Shown here piece by piece: positions 19,605-27,294 of a stretch of 64,000 bases of DNA. Both the position numbers and the translations under genes were made by a program. Below the pieces are notes generated by a model, which had not been told where the DNA came from, searched no databases, and worked only from the letters and a program-made list of their open reading frames with translations. The first letter of the stretch is position 1. The number at the start of each line of letters is the position of its first letter. The DNA comes from Dokdonella_A sp966248875 (GTDB lineage Bacteria; Pseudomonadota; Gammaproteobacteria; Xanthomonadales; Rhodanobacteraceae): assembly GCA_966248875.1 (NCBI GenBank), contig CBINBI010000008.1:1-64000 (forward strand), in the 5' to 3' direction.

Positions 19605-20174
19605 TCAGCTCAGCCGCTGGGCCAGCCACAGGCGCGCCGCCTGCCAGTCGCGCTGCACCGTACGCGGCGCGAGGCCGAGCGTCTCCGCGCACTCCTCGTT
19701 GCTGAGGCCCCCGAAGTAGCGGCACTCGAACACGCGCGCCATGCGCTCGTTCGTATCCTCGAGCGCGCGCAGCAGGTCGTCGATGTGGACGAGCTGCTCG
19801 CTGTCGGCCCACTCTTCGCGGTCGAGCGCGGAGAGATCCTCGCGCTGCCGCGCGCCGCCGCGCTTCTCGCAAAGCTGCTGGCGCGCGTAGTCGCACAGGA
19901 CCTGGCGCATCACGCGGCTGGCCAGATTGAGGAAATGCCGACGGTTCTCCACCGTCGCCTGCGCGGGACCGACCAGGCGCAGATAGCACTCGTTGACGAG
20001 GCCCGTGGTGCCGAGCGTGTCCGCCTCCGATGACGAGGGCGCGTGACGCTTCGCCAGCCGGCGCAGGTCGTTGTAGACCATGCGCACGAGATCGCTCCAG
20101 GCCGCGCCGTCGCCTTCACGCGTCGCGACCAGGAGCTGCGTGAACTCGCCGGGTCTGATCTGCTCGAATTCCAC
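19605..20174 (-). CDS. ECF-type sigma factor (TIGR02999-like)
   Basis: A 189-residue sigma-70 family protein. Region 2 includes DLVRMVYNDLRRLAKRHA and HFLNLASRVMRQVLCDYAR; region 4 includes RVFECRYFGGLSNEECAETL and LAPRTVQRDWQAARLWL. The DTLGTTGLVNECYLRLV motif is typical of the TIGR02999 subgroup, which is often found beside serine/threonine kinases or TPR proteins. No such partner or anti-sigma factor is adjacent here, so it is an orphan. Confidence 0.92.
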   Translation of the reverse strand: MEFEQIRPGEFTQLLVATREGDGAAWSDLVRMVYNDLRRLAKRHAPSSSEADTLGTTGLVNECYLRLVGPAQATVENRRHFLNLASRVMRQVLCDYARQQLCEKRGGARQREDLSALDREEWADSEQLVHIDDLLRALEDTNERMARVFECRYFGGLSNEECAETLGLAPRTVQRDWQAARLWLAQRLS

Positions 20175-20316
20175 TGTGTCCCGCCGGCATCGCCCGAAAC
20201 GCGACGCTGAAGCGCCACGCTTTCGTGCCAGGCTGCATCCGGAGCCGCCGGCCTCCTCCCGCGATCAGGATAGCATCCCGGCCGCAGCCGTTCCGCAGCC
20301 GCGGCGAACGTCGCCG

Positions 20317-21225
20317 TCAGTCCGCGACGTCCGGCTCGAAGAACGACCAGCGGATCTCGGGAAAGCGCGCGCGCAGGTCACGCTCGACCGCATTGATCGA
20401 GCGCACGACGTCCCCGCCCGGCACGCCGGGCCGCATCTCGGCCTTGACCGCCACCATCACGTCCGGCCCGAGCTGGAGCGTGATCACATTGTAGACGCGC
20501 GCGACTTCCGGACGCTGCTCGATGAAGGCGCGGATCTCGTTGCGGAGGGCCGGATCGACACTCTGTCCGATCAGGAGCGCCTTCACCTCCACCGCGATGA
20601 ACACCGCGATGACCACCAGCAGCACGCCGATCGCGAGCGTGCCGATGGCGTCGCAGGCCGGATTGTCGGTCGCCATCGTCATCAGCACGGCGCACAGCGC
20701 GAACACGAGTCCGAGCAGTGCGGCGAGATCCTCGCCGAAGATCACGATGAGCTCGCTCTGGCGGCTTTCGCGGAACCACTCCAGGAGGTTGCGGTTGCCG
20801 CGCGCCTTGTTCACTTCGCGCAGGCAGCCCCACATCGAGAAGCTTTCCGCGACGATGCCGAACGCGAGCACCGCGATCGCGATCAGCGGCCACTTGAGCG
20901 GCTCGGGATGCTGCAGCTTGTGCACGCCTTCGTAGATCGAGAACGCGCCGCCGACGCTGAACAGCAGCAGCGCGACGAGGAACGACCAGAAGTAGATCGC
21001 CTTGCCGTGACCGAGCGGATAGTCGGGCGAGGGCGGCTCTTTCGCCCGTTTGATGCCGAGCAGCAGCAGGCCCTGGTTGCCGCAGTCGGCCAGCGAGTGC
21101 ACTGCTTCGGCGGCCATCGCGCCGGAACCGGTGACGAGCGCCGCTGCGAGCTTGGCGACGAAGATCGCGAAGTTGGCGCCGAGAGCGTAGAAGATCGTCC
21201 TCAGCGAGTCCGCCTTGCCGGCCAT
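20317..21225 (-). CDS. Cation diffusion facilitator (CDF) transporter
   Basis: A 302-residue protein with about six TM segments followed by a cytoplasmic domain. Family features are GSGAMAAEAVHSLADCGNQGLLLLG (TM2 with the metal-site HxxxD), YPLGHGKAIYFWSFLVALLLF and FGEDLAALLGLVFALC (TM5 E-D pair). The C-terminal domain (ITLQLGPDVMVAVKAEMRPG) is ferredoxin-like. It should export divalent metal in exchange for protons; the metal is uncertain. ATG 21225 (MAGKADSL) is preferred to an upstream GTG at 21246. Confidence 0.92.
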   Translation of the reverse strand: MAGKADSLRTIFYALGANFAIFVAKLAAALVTGSGAMAAEAVHSLADCGNQGLLLLGIKRAKEPPSPDYPLGHGKAIYFWSFLVALLLFSVGGAFSIYEGVHKLQHPEPLKWPLIAIAVLAFGIVAESFSMWGCLREVNKARGNRNLLEWFRESRQSELIVIFGEDLAALLGLVFALCAVLMTMATDNPACDAIGTLAIGVLLVVIAVFIAVEVKALLIGQSVDPALRNEIRAFIEQRPEVARVYNVITLQLGPDVMVAVKAEMRPGVPGGDVVRSINAVERDLRARFPEIRWSFFEPDVAD

Positions 21226-21397
21226 GTCGCGTGCGTTCCTCTTCACCTTTTCCGGGGGATGGCCGAGCGATCACGTCGCGCTTTTTTCGGCCGGCCGGAG
21301 TCTAGCAGCCGTGCCCGCCCCGCCGCCGCGAGGCCGTTTGCCGCGCCCGCCTGCCGCTGGCAGTATCCGGACGTCGGAACGCAAGCGGGGAGGCGGC

Positions 21398-21991
21398 GTG
21401 AGCGGCATACCGATGTATCACGAAGGCTCGCGCGAGCTCCAGGACCGGTTCCTGACCCGGCCGCTGGCGGACCGCCTGGTCGAGCGGCTCGCGCGTGACA
21501 GCTTCACCGATGAGGACCGCGCCTTCATCGACAGCCGACCGATGTTTTTCCTTGCAACGGCTGACGCTGGCGGGCGGCCGGATTGCTCGTACAAGGGCGG
21601 CCTGCCGGGCTTCGTGCGCGTGATCGAACCGCGCCTGCTTGCGTTTCCGAGCTACGACGGCAACGGCATGTTCAAGAGCCTGGGCAACCTGCTCGTCAAT
21701 CCGCAGGTCGGCCTGCTCTTCATCGATTTCGAAAGCCCGAAGCGGCTGCGCGTCAACGGCCGCGCGAGCGTGCACGCGGACGATCCGCTGCTCGCGCAGT
21801 TCACCGGCGCGCAGCTCGTCGTGCGCGTCGTGCCGGAGGCGATCTTTCCGAACTGCCCGCGCTACATCCACACGATGAAGCTGGTCGAGACGAGCGTCTA
21901 CGCTCCGTGCGACGACCATGTGCCGCCCGTGCCGAAATGGAAGGAGCGGCCCGAATTCAGGGAAGTGCTGCCGCCGGAGAAAGTGCGCTGA
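21398..21991 (+). CDS. Pyridoxamine 5'-phosphate oxidase-like FMN-binding protein
   Basis: A 197-residue protein of the split-barrel PNPOx-like fold: FTDEDRAFIDSRPMFFLATADAGGRPDCSYKGG, FPSYDGNGMFKSLGNLLVNPQVGLLFIDF and RLRVNGRAS. GTG 21398 is chosen because GGGGAGG lies just upstream (21387-21393). It likely uses FMN or F420 as cofactor; the substrate is unknown. Its C-terminal PKWKERPEFREVLPPEKVR is a conserved tail of this subgroup. Confidence 0.9.
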   Translation: MSGIPMYHEGSRELQDRFLTRPLADRLVERLARDSFTDEDRAFIDSRPMFFLATADAGGRPDCSYKGGLPGFVRVIEPRLLAFPSYDGNGMFKSLGNLLVNPQVGLLFIDFESPKRLRVNGRASVHADDPLLAQFTGAQLVVRVVPEAIFPNCPRYIHTMKLVETSVYAPCDDHVPPVPKWKERPEFREVLPPEKVR

Positions 21992-22051
21992 CGAACAAAG
22001 CGCGCGAGCAGGAGATGGGAAGCGCGCGGGAGGGCGGGAGAAAGGCCATGA

Positions 22052-23179
22052 TCATGGAAGCAGGCCGGACGGTGGCCGCCTGCCTTCGCGCACCCATCCC
22101 AGCAGCTCGCCGAACGCGCGATCGATCTCGTCCGGCGTGAAGACACAATGTCCGTTCCGGTTGACGAACTGCTGTACGAAGCGGTCGCCGTTGCCCGCGC
22201 GCTGCACGGCGAGCGCGTACTCGAAGGCATTCGACGCCGGCACCAGCGGATCGCCTGAATCGTGCAGCGCCAGCAGCGGCTTCGCCAGCTTTCCGGTCGG
22301 CGTGTAGAAGCGTCCCATGCGCTGCGCAGCCGCGCTGTCGGCGCGGTAGCGAGCGACGCCGGCGTTGAGCGCGAAATCATCGCCGGAGCCCGTGTACACG
22401 AAATCCGCGTTGCCGAACGGATTGCCGCGCACGCGCCGCTGCATTTCCCCGATCTCGTACGTGTCGAACGCGAGGACGTCGGCCAGCGTCTTCGCATCGC
22501 CGACGCCGTAGAACGACAGCAGCGCGCGCGTGCCGGCGGGATTCGCGCGCAGCGCGGCGGCAATCCTTTCGACGACCGCGCGGCTCGGCACGAAATCCAC
22601 AGGCACGGGCACGAGAGGCCCGAGCACATCGGGAAAATAGTGGTCGAAGGCGGCGCGCAGGGCGAAATCGCGCTGCATGAAGCGGTCGCTCGGCTCCAGC
22701 ACGCCGCACAGCGCGAGCGCGCCGGCATAGACCTCGGGCTTCGTCTCCATCGCCATGGCCGCCAGCGTGCCGCCCATCGACATGCCGACCACGTAGGTCT
22801 CGCGCGGCGCGCCGTGCTTGTCGACGAAATGCCTGCGCAGGCGCTCGGTGTCGGCGGCGCCCTCCTCCACCGCCCACCCCGTCGCCGAGTACGCCGACTG
22901 GATCACCGCGAAGCCGCGCGCGAGCATGCCTTCGAACATCGGTGAGATCCGCTCGCCTTCCTCGAGCGTGACCGGCGTGATCGCGTAACCGTGGAAGAAC
23001 ACGACGAGACTGCGATTCCAGTCCGCCGGCACATCGATGCGGTATGCGACCTCCCGCAGGCGGCCGATCTCGGTGGCGGCCGTCACTGGTGCCTCGCCGG
23101 AAATCCGCGCCGCTGCGCGAGGCAGCGACGCCGCCTGCAGCAGGAGCATCGCGAGCGTGAGCGCGAAGCGCGCGCTCAT
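22052..23179 (-). CDS. Exported alpha/beta hydrolase (esterase/peptidase-like)
   Basis: A 375-residue protein with a signal peptide (MSARFALTLAMLLLQAASLP). It has SLVVFFHGYAITPVTLEEGE (oxyanion region), the nucleophile in VGMSMGGTLAAMAM, the acid in LLALHDSGDPLVPASNAFEY and the His in FVNRNGHCVFTPDEI, so the catalytic triad is complete. The substrate is unknown. The start codon overlaps the stop of the upstream DUF480 gene by four bases (ATGA), so the two are translationally coupled. Confidence 0.88.
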   Translation of the reverse strand: MSARFALTLAMLLLQAASLPRAAARISGEAPVTAATEIGRLREVAYRIDVPADWNRSLVVFFHGYAITPVTLEEGERISPMFEGMLARGFAVIQSAYSATGWAVEEGAADTERLRRHFVDKHGAPRETYVVGMSMGGTLAAMAMETKPEVYAGALALCGVLEPSDRFMQRDFALRAAFDHYFPDVLGPLVPVPVDFVPSRAVVERIAAALRANPAGTRALLSFYGVGDAKTLADVLAFDTYEIGEMQRRVRGNPFGNADFVYTGSGDDFALNAGVARYRADSAAAQRMGRFYTPTGKLAKPLLALHDSGDPLVPASNAFEYALAVQRAGNGDRFVQQFVNRNGHCVFTPDEIDRAFGELLGWVREGRRPPSGLLP

Positions 23180-23862
23180 GCGTGCAGCCCGCCTTCGATG
23201 CGGGATTTCAGCTCGGCGAGCTCGCTCCTGAGGGCGGCGACTTCGGACTCGAGCTCCGCGACGCGCGCTTCGAGATCGCTCTGGCGCGCGGGCGCGCGTG
23301 CCGGCGCGGCCGCATGCGCGGTGACGTCGACGGGCCCGTTGAGCAGGTGCATGTAGCGGTCCTCGCGCTGGCCGGGTGCGTGCGGCACGCGCACGACGAG
23401 CGCGGGTTCGCGCTGGATCAGACGATCGAGCGTGTCGCGCACGTCGTCGATCGACGGAAAATCGGCGAGGCGCTCGGTGCGCGTGAAGATCTCGCCGAGC
23501 GTCTGCGCCCCGCGCAGCAGCAGCACGCAGAGCGCGGCACGCTGGCGCGCGGTGACGCCGTAGATCGCGTCGAAGCGATGCTCGTAGCGGATCGCGCGCT
23601 GCGACGAGGGCGCAACCTTGACCAGCGCACGCTCCTCCATGCGCCGCAGCGCGTGCGCGACTTCACCGGTTTCGAGCTGCATGATCGGGTCGCGGCTGGT
23701 CTTCTGGTTGCAGGCCGCGACCAGCGCGTTGACGGTGAGCGGATAGGCCTCCGGCGTGATCGCCGCCTTCTCGATCAGGCAGCCGAGGATGCGTGCCTCG
23801 GTCGTGTCGAGCTGTGGAAATGCGCCGCCGGACGGGGCGACGGGATCGGCTTCGGATTCCAC
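23176..23862 (-). CDS. YceH family (DUF480) protein
   Basis: A 228-residue protein with the YceH double winged-helix fold: LDTTEARILGCLIEKAAITPEAYPLTVNAL, ACNQKTSRDPIM and RYEHRFDAIYGVTARQRAALCVLLLRG. It ends with a short coiled coil (LEARVAELESEVAALRSELA). No ATG precedes the conserved core; the frame starts with GTG at 23862 (ESEADPVAP). The role is unknown. It is the first gene of a unit with the alpha/beta hydrolase. Confidence 0.88.
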   Translation of the reverse strand: MESEADPVAPSGGAFPQLDTTEARILGCLIEKAAITPEAYPLTVNALVAACNQKTSRDPIMQLETGEVAHALRRMEERALVKVAPSSQRAIRYEHRFDAIYGVTARQRAALCVLLLRGAQTLGEIFTRTERLADFPSIDDVRDTLDRLIQREPALVVRVPHAPGQREDRYMHLLNGPVDVTAHAAAPARAPARQSDLEARVAELESEVAALRSELAELKSRIEGGLHA

Positions 23863-23924
23863 GATGGCACAGGCCTGCGGTCGAAAGCGCCGAGTGTAAC
23901 GCCCGCCGCGACCATCGGGGAGAC

Positions 23925-23960
23925 AAAAAAACGGACGGCGGGCATGAGCCCGACCGTCCG
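23925..23960 (-). terminator. Rho-independent terminator of the TonB receptor gene
   Basis: A near-perfect hairpin (GGACGG-C-GGGC arm at 23934-23943 region against GCCCGACCGTCC) with a TCAT loop, followed on the minus strand by a seven-T run (A run at 23925-23931). It lies just downstream of the receptor stop at 24015. Confidence 0.85.
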
Positions 23961-24014
23961 CGTGCGCGAAATTTGTGCTCCGGGCGGCGCACGCACGCCG
24001 CCCGGCTGCGGCGC

Positions 24015-26192
24015 TCAGAACTCGTAGGAGGCGCCGACGTAGTACGTGCGTCCCATCGCGGGATCGATACCGTTCGAGAACACGCGATTGTAATACTTGC
24101 GGTCGAACATGTTCTGCACGCCGCCGAGGAGGCGCAGCTGCGGCAGCACCCACCAGTCGCCCGAGAAATCGGCGACCGTGTACGACGGCACCTTTGCCGG
24201 AATCAGTATCGAGCCGTCGCCTGCCGTGGAGGGCTTGTTCGAATCCTGGAAGTACTGATCCGCCACCGAGACGACCGACAGCGCGAGCTTGAGCTTCCTG
24301 TCCTCGTGATAGGAGACGCCGACGCGTGCGAGGTAGTCCGGCGAGAACGCCGGGTGATTGCCGGCGCTCACGGCCGGGTTGTGCGTCGAAGTGAACTCCG
24401 CGTTGAGAAGGCTGATGTTGGCGAACACCGAGAAATGCCGCTTCGTCTTCGGATCGCGCGCGGCGATGAAGTCGTAGTCGATCTGGCCTTCGAAGCCGCG
24501 GTGCCGCGTGTTGCCGGTGTTGACGTTGATCGTGTTGTTCGGCGGCGCGTCGGGGCCGGCCGGCTGGCTCTCGATGCGATCCTTGACGTCGACCCAGAAC
24601 AGGCTCACGTCATAGAAGAGCCCGTCGAGCGGCGTGCCGTGCACGCCGGCCTCCCACGACAGCACGTGAGTCGGATCGGGATCGTTGATGCTGCCCGCGG
24701 CCGTGTTGCCGAACGGCGAGCCGATGTCGAAGTAGCGCACCGGGCGCCAGCCCTGCGACACGTTGAAATACGTCTCGTTGCCGCGGCCGAAGTCGTTGCC
24801 GAAGCCGAGCCCGAACAGCGGCACGTAGTGCGTGACCGTGCGGTCGACGAGATCGCGCGTCAGGTTCGGCGGCTTGACCGACTCGTCGATGTCGACTTCC
24901 TCACGCTCGAGGCGCACCGATGGCACGAAATGCCAGCCGCCTTCGAAGCGGAACACGTTCTCGGCGAACAGCGCGTCGTAGTCGGTGGAGCGCTGCTGGC
25001 GCAGGCGGGGCGTGCCGTTGCGGTCGTGTCGGCCTGGCGTCAGCGTGTCCATCGTGAACTGGCGGAACGGCGCGTCCGAGTGGTACAGCGTCGTGCCGAT
25101 CGTGAACGCGTTGCCGCGGCCCCAGTGATGCACGGCACGCGCGTCCACGCCCCAGAAGCGGAACTGGTCGTCCTGCAGCGTCGAGGTCGTCGGCGGATTG
25201 CCGCGGTCCTGCGAGCGCGAGGCGTTGTCCTGATAGCCGATCCAGGCCTTGGCGACCAGCTCGGTGTCCTGATCGAATTTGCGCTGGTGCAGGAAGCTCA
25301 GGAGATAGCGGTCGGTCCAGAGCCGGTTGTGCGGCGTCGTCGTCTGGTCCTCGTTTTCCTGGAACTGCGGATAGTTCAGCTTGCCGGGGTCGCCGGTCTC
25401 CAGCAGGTAGGCGTGGAAGTCGGCCGCGTAGTACGCGTCCTCGTCCGGGCGGTAGCCGACGTGCAGGTCGGCGCCCTTCAGCGTCGAATCGCCGTTGTCG
25501 CGCTCACCGTCGCTCTTGCGGTAGTGCGCGTCGACGAGGTAATCCCAGACGCCGGATGTGCCGGAAAGCTGGTTGAACGTGCCGAACAGTCCGTTGCTGC
25601 CAACGACGTTCTCGGTGTAGCCCGCGAGCGGGCGGTCGGCCACCGGTTTCTTGCTGACGAGATTGATCGAGGGCGGCGGCTCCGGTCCGTACAGCAGCGA
25701 GCTGCCGCCGCGGATCTCCTGGATCTCCGCCAGAGTCTGCGGCAGCGGGAAGGTGTAGATCGTCGGATAGCCGATCCAGTCCGACTCGAGCGGAATGCCG
25801 TCGAGCAGCACGGTCACGAACTCCGATTCCTGCGGATTGCCGATGCCGCGATAGGAGAGGTTCATTTGACCCGGCGACTGCTGCTCCGAGTAGAACAGGC
25901 CCGGCGTCTGCGCGAAGAGGTTGCGGTAGTTGTTGTCGACGATGGTCGGAATCGTGTCGACCTTGGTGATCGAGGTCTTCTTGGTGACCGTGATCAGAGG
26001 GCCGTCGACCTCCCTCATGATGTGCCGCAGCTTGGGCCACGTGTCGTCCTGCGAGCGCTCGCGCACCTCGACGCGCGGCAGCTCGGTCGTGTTCTGGTCG
26101 GATGGCGCCGGGGCGTCCTCTGCGGCGAAGGCAAGAGCGTGTGCGATGGCGAGCGCGAGCGCGCCCGGCACGATGGCGATCGTTGTTTTCAT
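24015..26192 (-). CDS. TonB-dependent outer-membrane receptor (FecA-like)
   Basis: A 725-residue outer-membrane protein with a signal peptide (MKTTIAIVPGALALAIAHALAFA). The plug domain runs from about 50 to 180: VDTIPTIVDNNYRNLFAQTP, QSPGQMNLSYRGIGNPQESEF and EIQEIRGGSSLLYGPEPPPSI. The remainder is a beta-barrel ending YYVGASYEF with a terminal Phe, as required for BAM. The closest type by motif is Fe(III)-dicitrate/siderophore receptors. A GAGG site lies upstream of 26192. No FecI/FecR pair is nearby, so the ligand is uncertain. Confidence 0.92.
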   Translation of the reverse strand: MKTTIAIVPGALALAIAHALAFAAEDAPAPSDQNTTELPRVEVRERSQDDTWPKLRHIMREVDGPLITVTKKTSITKVDTIPTIVDNNYRNLFAQTPGLFYSEQQSPGQMNLSYRGIGNPQESEFVTVLLDGIPLESDWIGYPTIYTFPLPQTLAEIQEIRGGSSLLYGPEPPPSINLVSKKPVADRPLAGYTENVVGSNGLFGTFNQLSGTSGVWDYLVDAHYRKSDGERDNGDSTLKGADLHVGYRPDEDAYYAADFHAYLLETGDPGKLNYPQFQENEDQTTTPHNRLWTDRYLLSFLHQRKFDQDTELVAKAWIGYQDNASRSQDRGNPPTTSTLQDDQFRFWGVDARAVHHWGRGNAFTIGTTLYHSDAPFRQFTMDTLTPGRHDRNGTPRLRQQRSTDYDALFAENVFRFEGGWHFVPSVRLEREEVDIDESVKPPNLTRDLVDRTVTHYVPLFGLGFGNDFGRGNETYFNVSQGWRPVRYFDIGSPFGNTAAGSINDPDPTHVLSWEAGVHGTPLDGLFYDVSLFWVDVKDRIESQPAGPDAPPNNTINVNTGNTRHRGFEGQIDYDFIAARDPKTKRHFSVFANISLLNAEFTSTHNPAVSAGNHPAFSPDYLARVGVSYHEDRKLKLALSVVSVADQYFQDSNKPSTAGDGSILIPAKVPSYTVADFSGDWWVLPQLRLLGGVQNMFDRKYYNRVFSNGIDPAMGRTYYVGASYEF

Positions 26193-26480
26193 GGAATCCT
26201 CGGGAGCAGCGCGCCGTTCCCCCCGTGGGCGCGGCGCAGCCGCCTTGTGCCACCAGCGCGAACGGCGTGGTAGCGTCTTTCGTATTAGGTCTTTCGACCG
26301 ATTAACATCGGCCTGGAGGGGGATCGCTTCTGCAACCCCGCGTCGCACGACGGGAAACGGTGCACGCGACGCCTGAGGCAGCGGCCTGGATCGTGCACTC
26401 GTTGCGAGGCTTTACACAAGTAAACACCCGCAGCGCGCACGCGGGCGCGCAGCGGGCGACGGCGCCTGATGGTTCGACCG
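26193..26480. other. Intergenic region upstream of the TonB receptor gene
   Basis: About 288 bases without a gene. It contains a small GGTC-GAAA-GACC hairpin (about 26288-26299) and AT-rich stretches, where the receptor's promoter is expected. No Fur box match is convincing by eye. Confidence 0.4.
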
Positions 26481-27158
26481 TTACGGGTCGAAGCCGTTCT
26501 CGAACACGACATCGGTGTCGCCGGCGCGATCGATGAACACGTTGTCGAAGCGCGCGTCGAAGATCGTGAAGCCGTAGAACCAGCCGGGCTCGAAGGTCGT
26601 GAAGGCGAGCTCGTCGGTGGTCGCCATGACATCGGCGAAGGTCACGCCGGGCGGCAGGATCGGCTCGAAGGTTTCCGGGTCTTCGGCGCCGTATCCACCC
26701 CAGCCTTCGGGCAGCTCCGTCGAGGCGGGCGTGAACGTGACGGCGTAGGTGCCCCACTCCGGGCTCGCCTGGAGGATACCGAGGTTGTACCAGACCGACG
26801 CGTATTCATAGCCGTCCTGCGCGAGAGCGTGGCTGCGGAACTCGACGATCAGGTTGCGCGACACCTCGTTGCCTTTGAACGTGATCGAGTTGGCCAGCGC
26901 ATCGATGCCGACGGTGACTTCGCCGAAGCGGGTGAAGTCGCCGGTGAAGTCGGGATTGCTGCTGTTCCGGATCTCGATGCCGAAGGTCTCGAGCAGGAAG
27001 CGGAAGTTGGCCCCGGGATTGCCGCCGTCGGATTCGACCAGGCCGTTGCCGTCCCAGCCTTCGCCGCCGTTGTCGAAGGTGACCACCGTGGTCTGTGCCG
27101 CCAGCGGGGCGGCGGCGAGAAATCCGATCGAAAGAATCGCGTGCTTCACCTTCGTCAT
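26481..27158 (-). CDS. Exported protein with DxVFxNGFD C-terminal tail, function unknown
   Basis: A 225-residue protein with a signal peptide (MTKVKHAILSIGFLAAAPLA, cut at AAQ). The mature part begins VTFDNGGEGWDGNGLVES and has DGGNPGANFRFLLETFGIEI, similar to laminin-B-like carbohydrate-binding modules that start F-x-x-G-x-E-G-W and contain GGNPG. The last ten residues are DTDVVFENGFDP. The same nonapeptide pattern ends two other exported proteins in this window. Downstream genes are unrelated; the upstream gene is a membrane-bound winged-helix/TPR regulator in the same orientation. Confidence 0.75.
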   Translation of the reverse strand: MTKVKHAILSIGFLAAAPLAAQTTVVTFDNGGEGWDGNGLVESDGGNPGANFRFLLETFGIEIRNSSNPDFTGDFTRFGEVTVGIDALANSITFKGNEVSRNLIVEFRSHALAQDGYEYASVWYNLGILQASPEWGTYAVTFTPASTELPEGWGGYGAEDPETFEPILPPGVTFADVMATTDELAFTTFEPGWFYGFTIFDARFDNVFIDRAGDTDVVFENGFDP

Positions 27159-27294
27159 GATGCTCTCTCTGATGTCTGCGGGGATCGGCCGCCGGCAAGG
27201 ACGACGGCCGGCCGCGCATTGTGTCCGGCGCTGCGGCGGCGACGCATGCGTGTTCGATGCGCGAGCGATGTAAAAACCATGTGCAGACAGGCGG

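Noticed and set aside
23793..26273. Long plus-strand frame (826 codons) opposite the TonB receptor
   Set aside because: No domain, no signal, and the receptor on the other strand is strongly supported; it is a composition-driven shadow.
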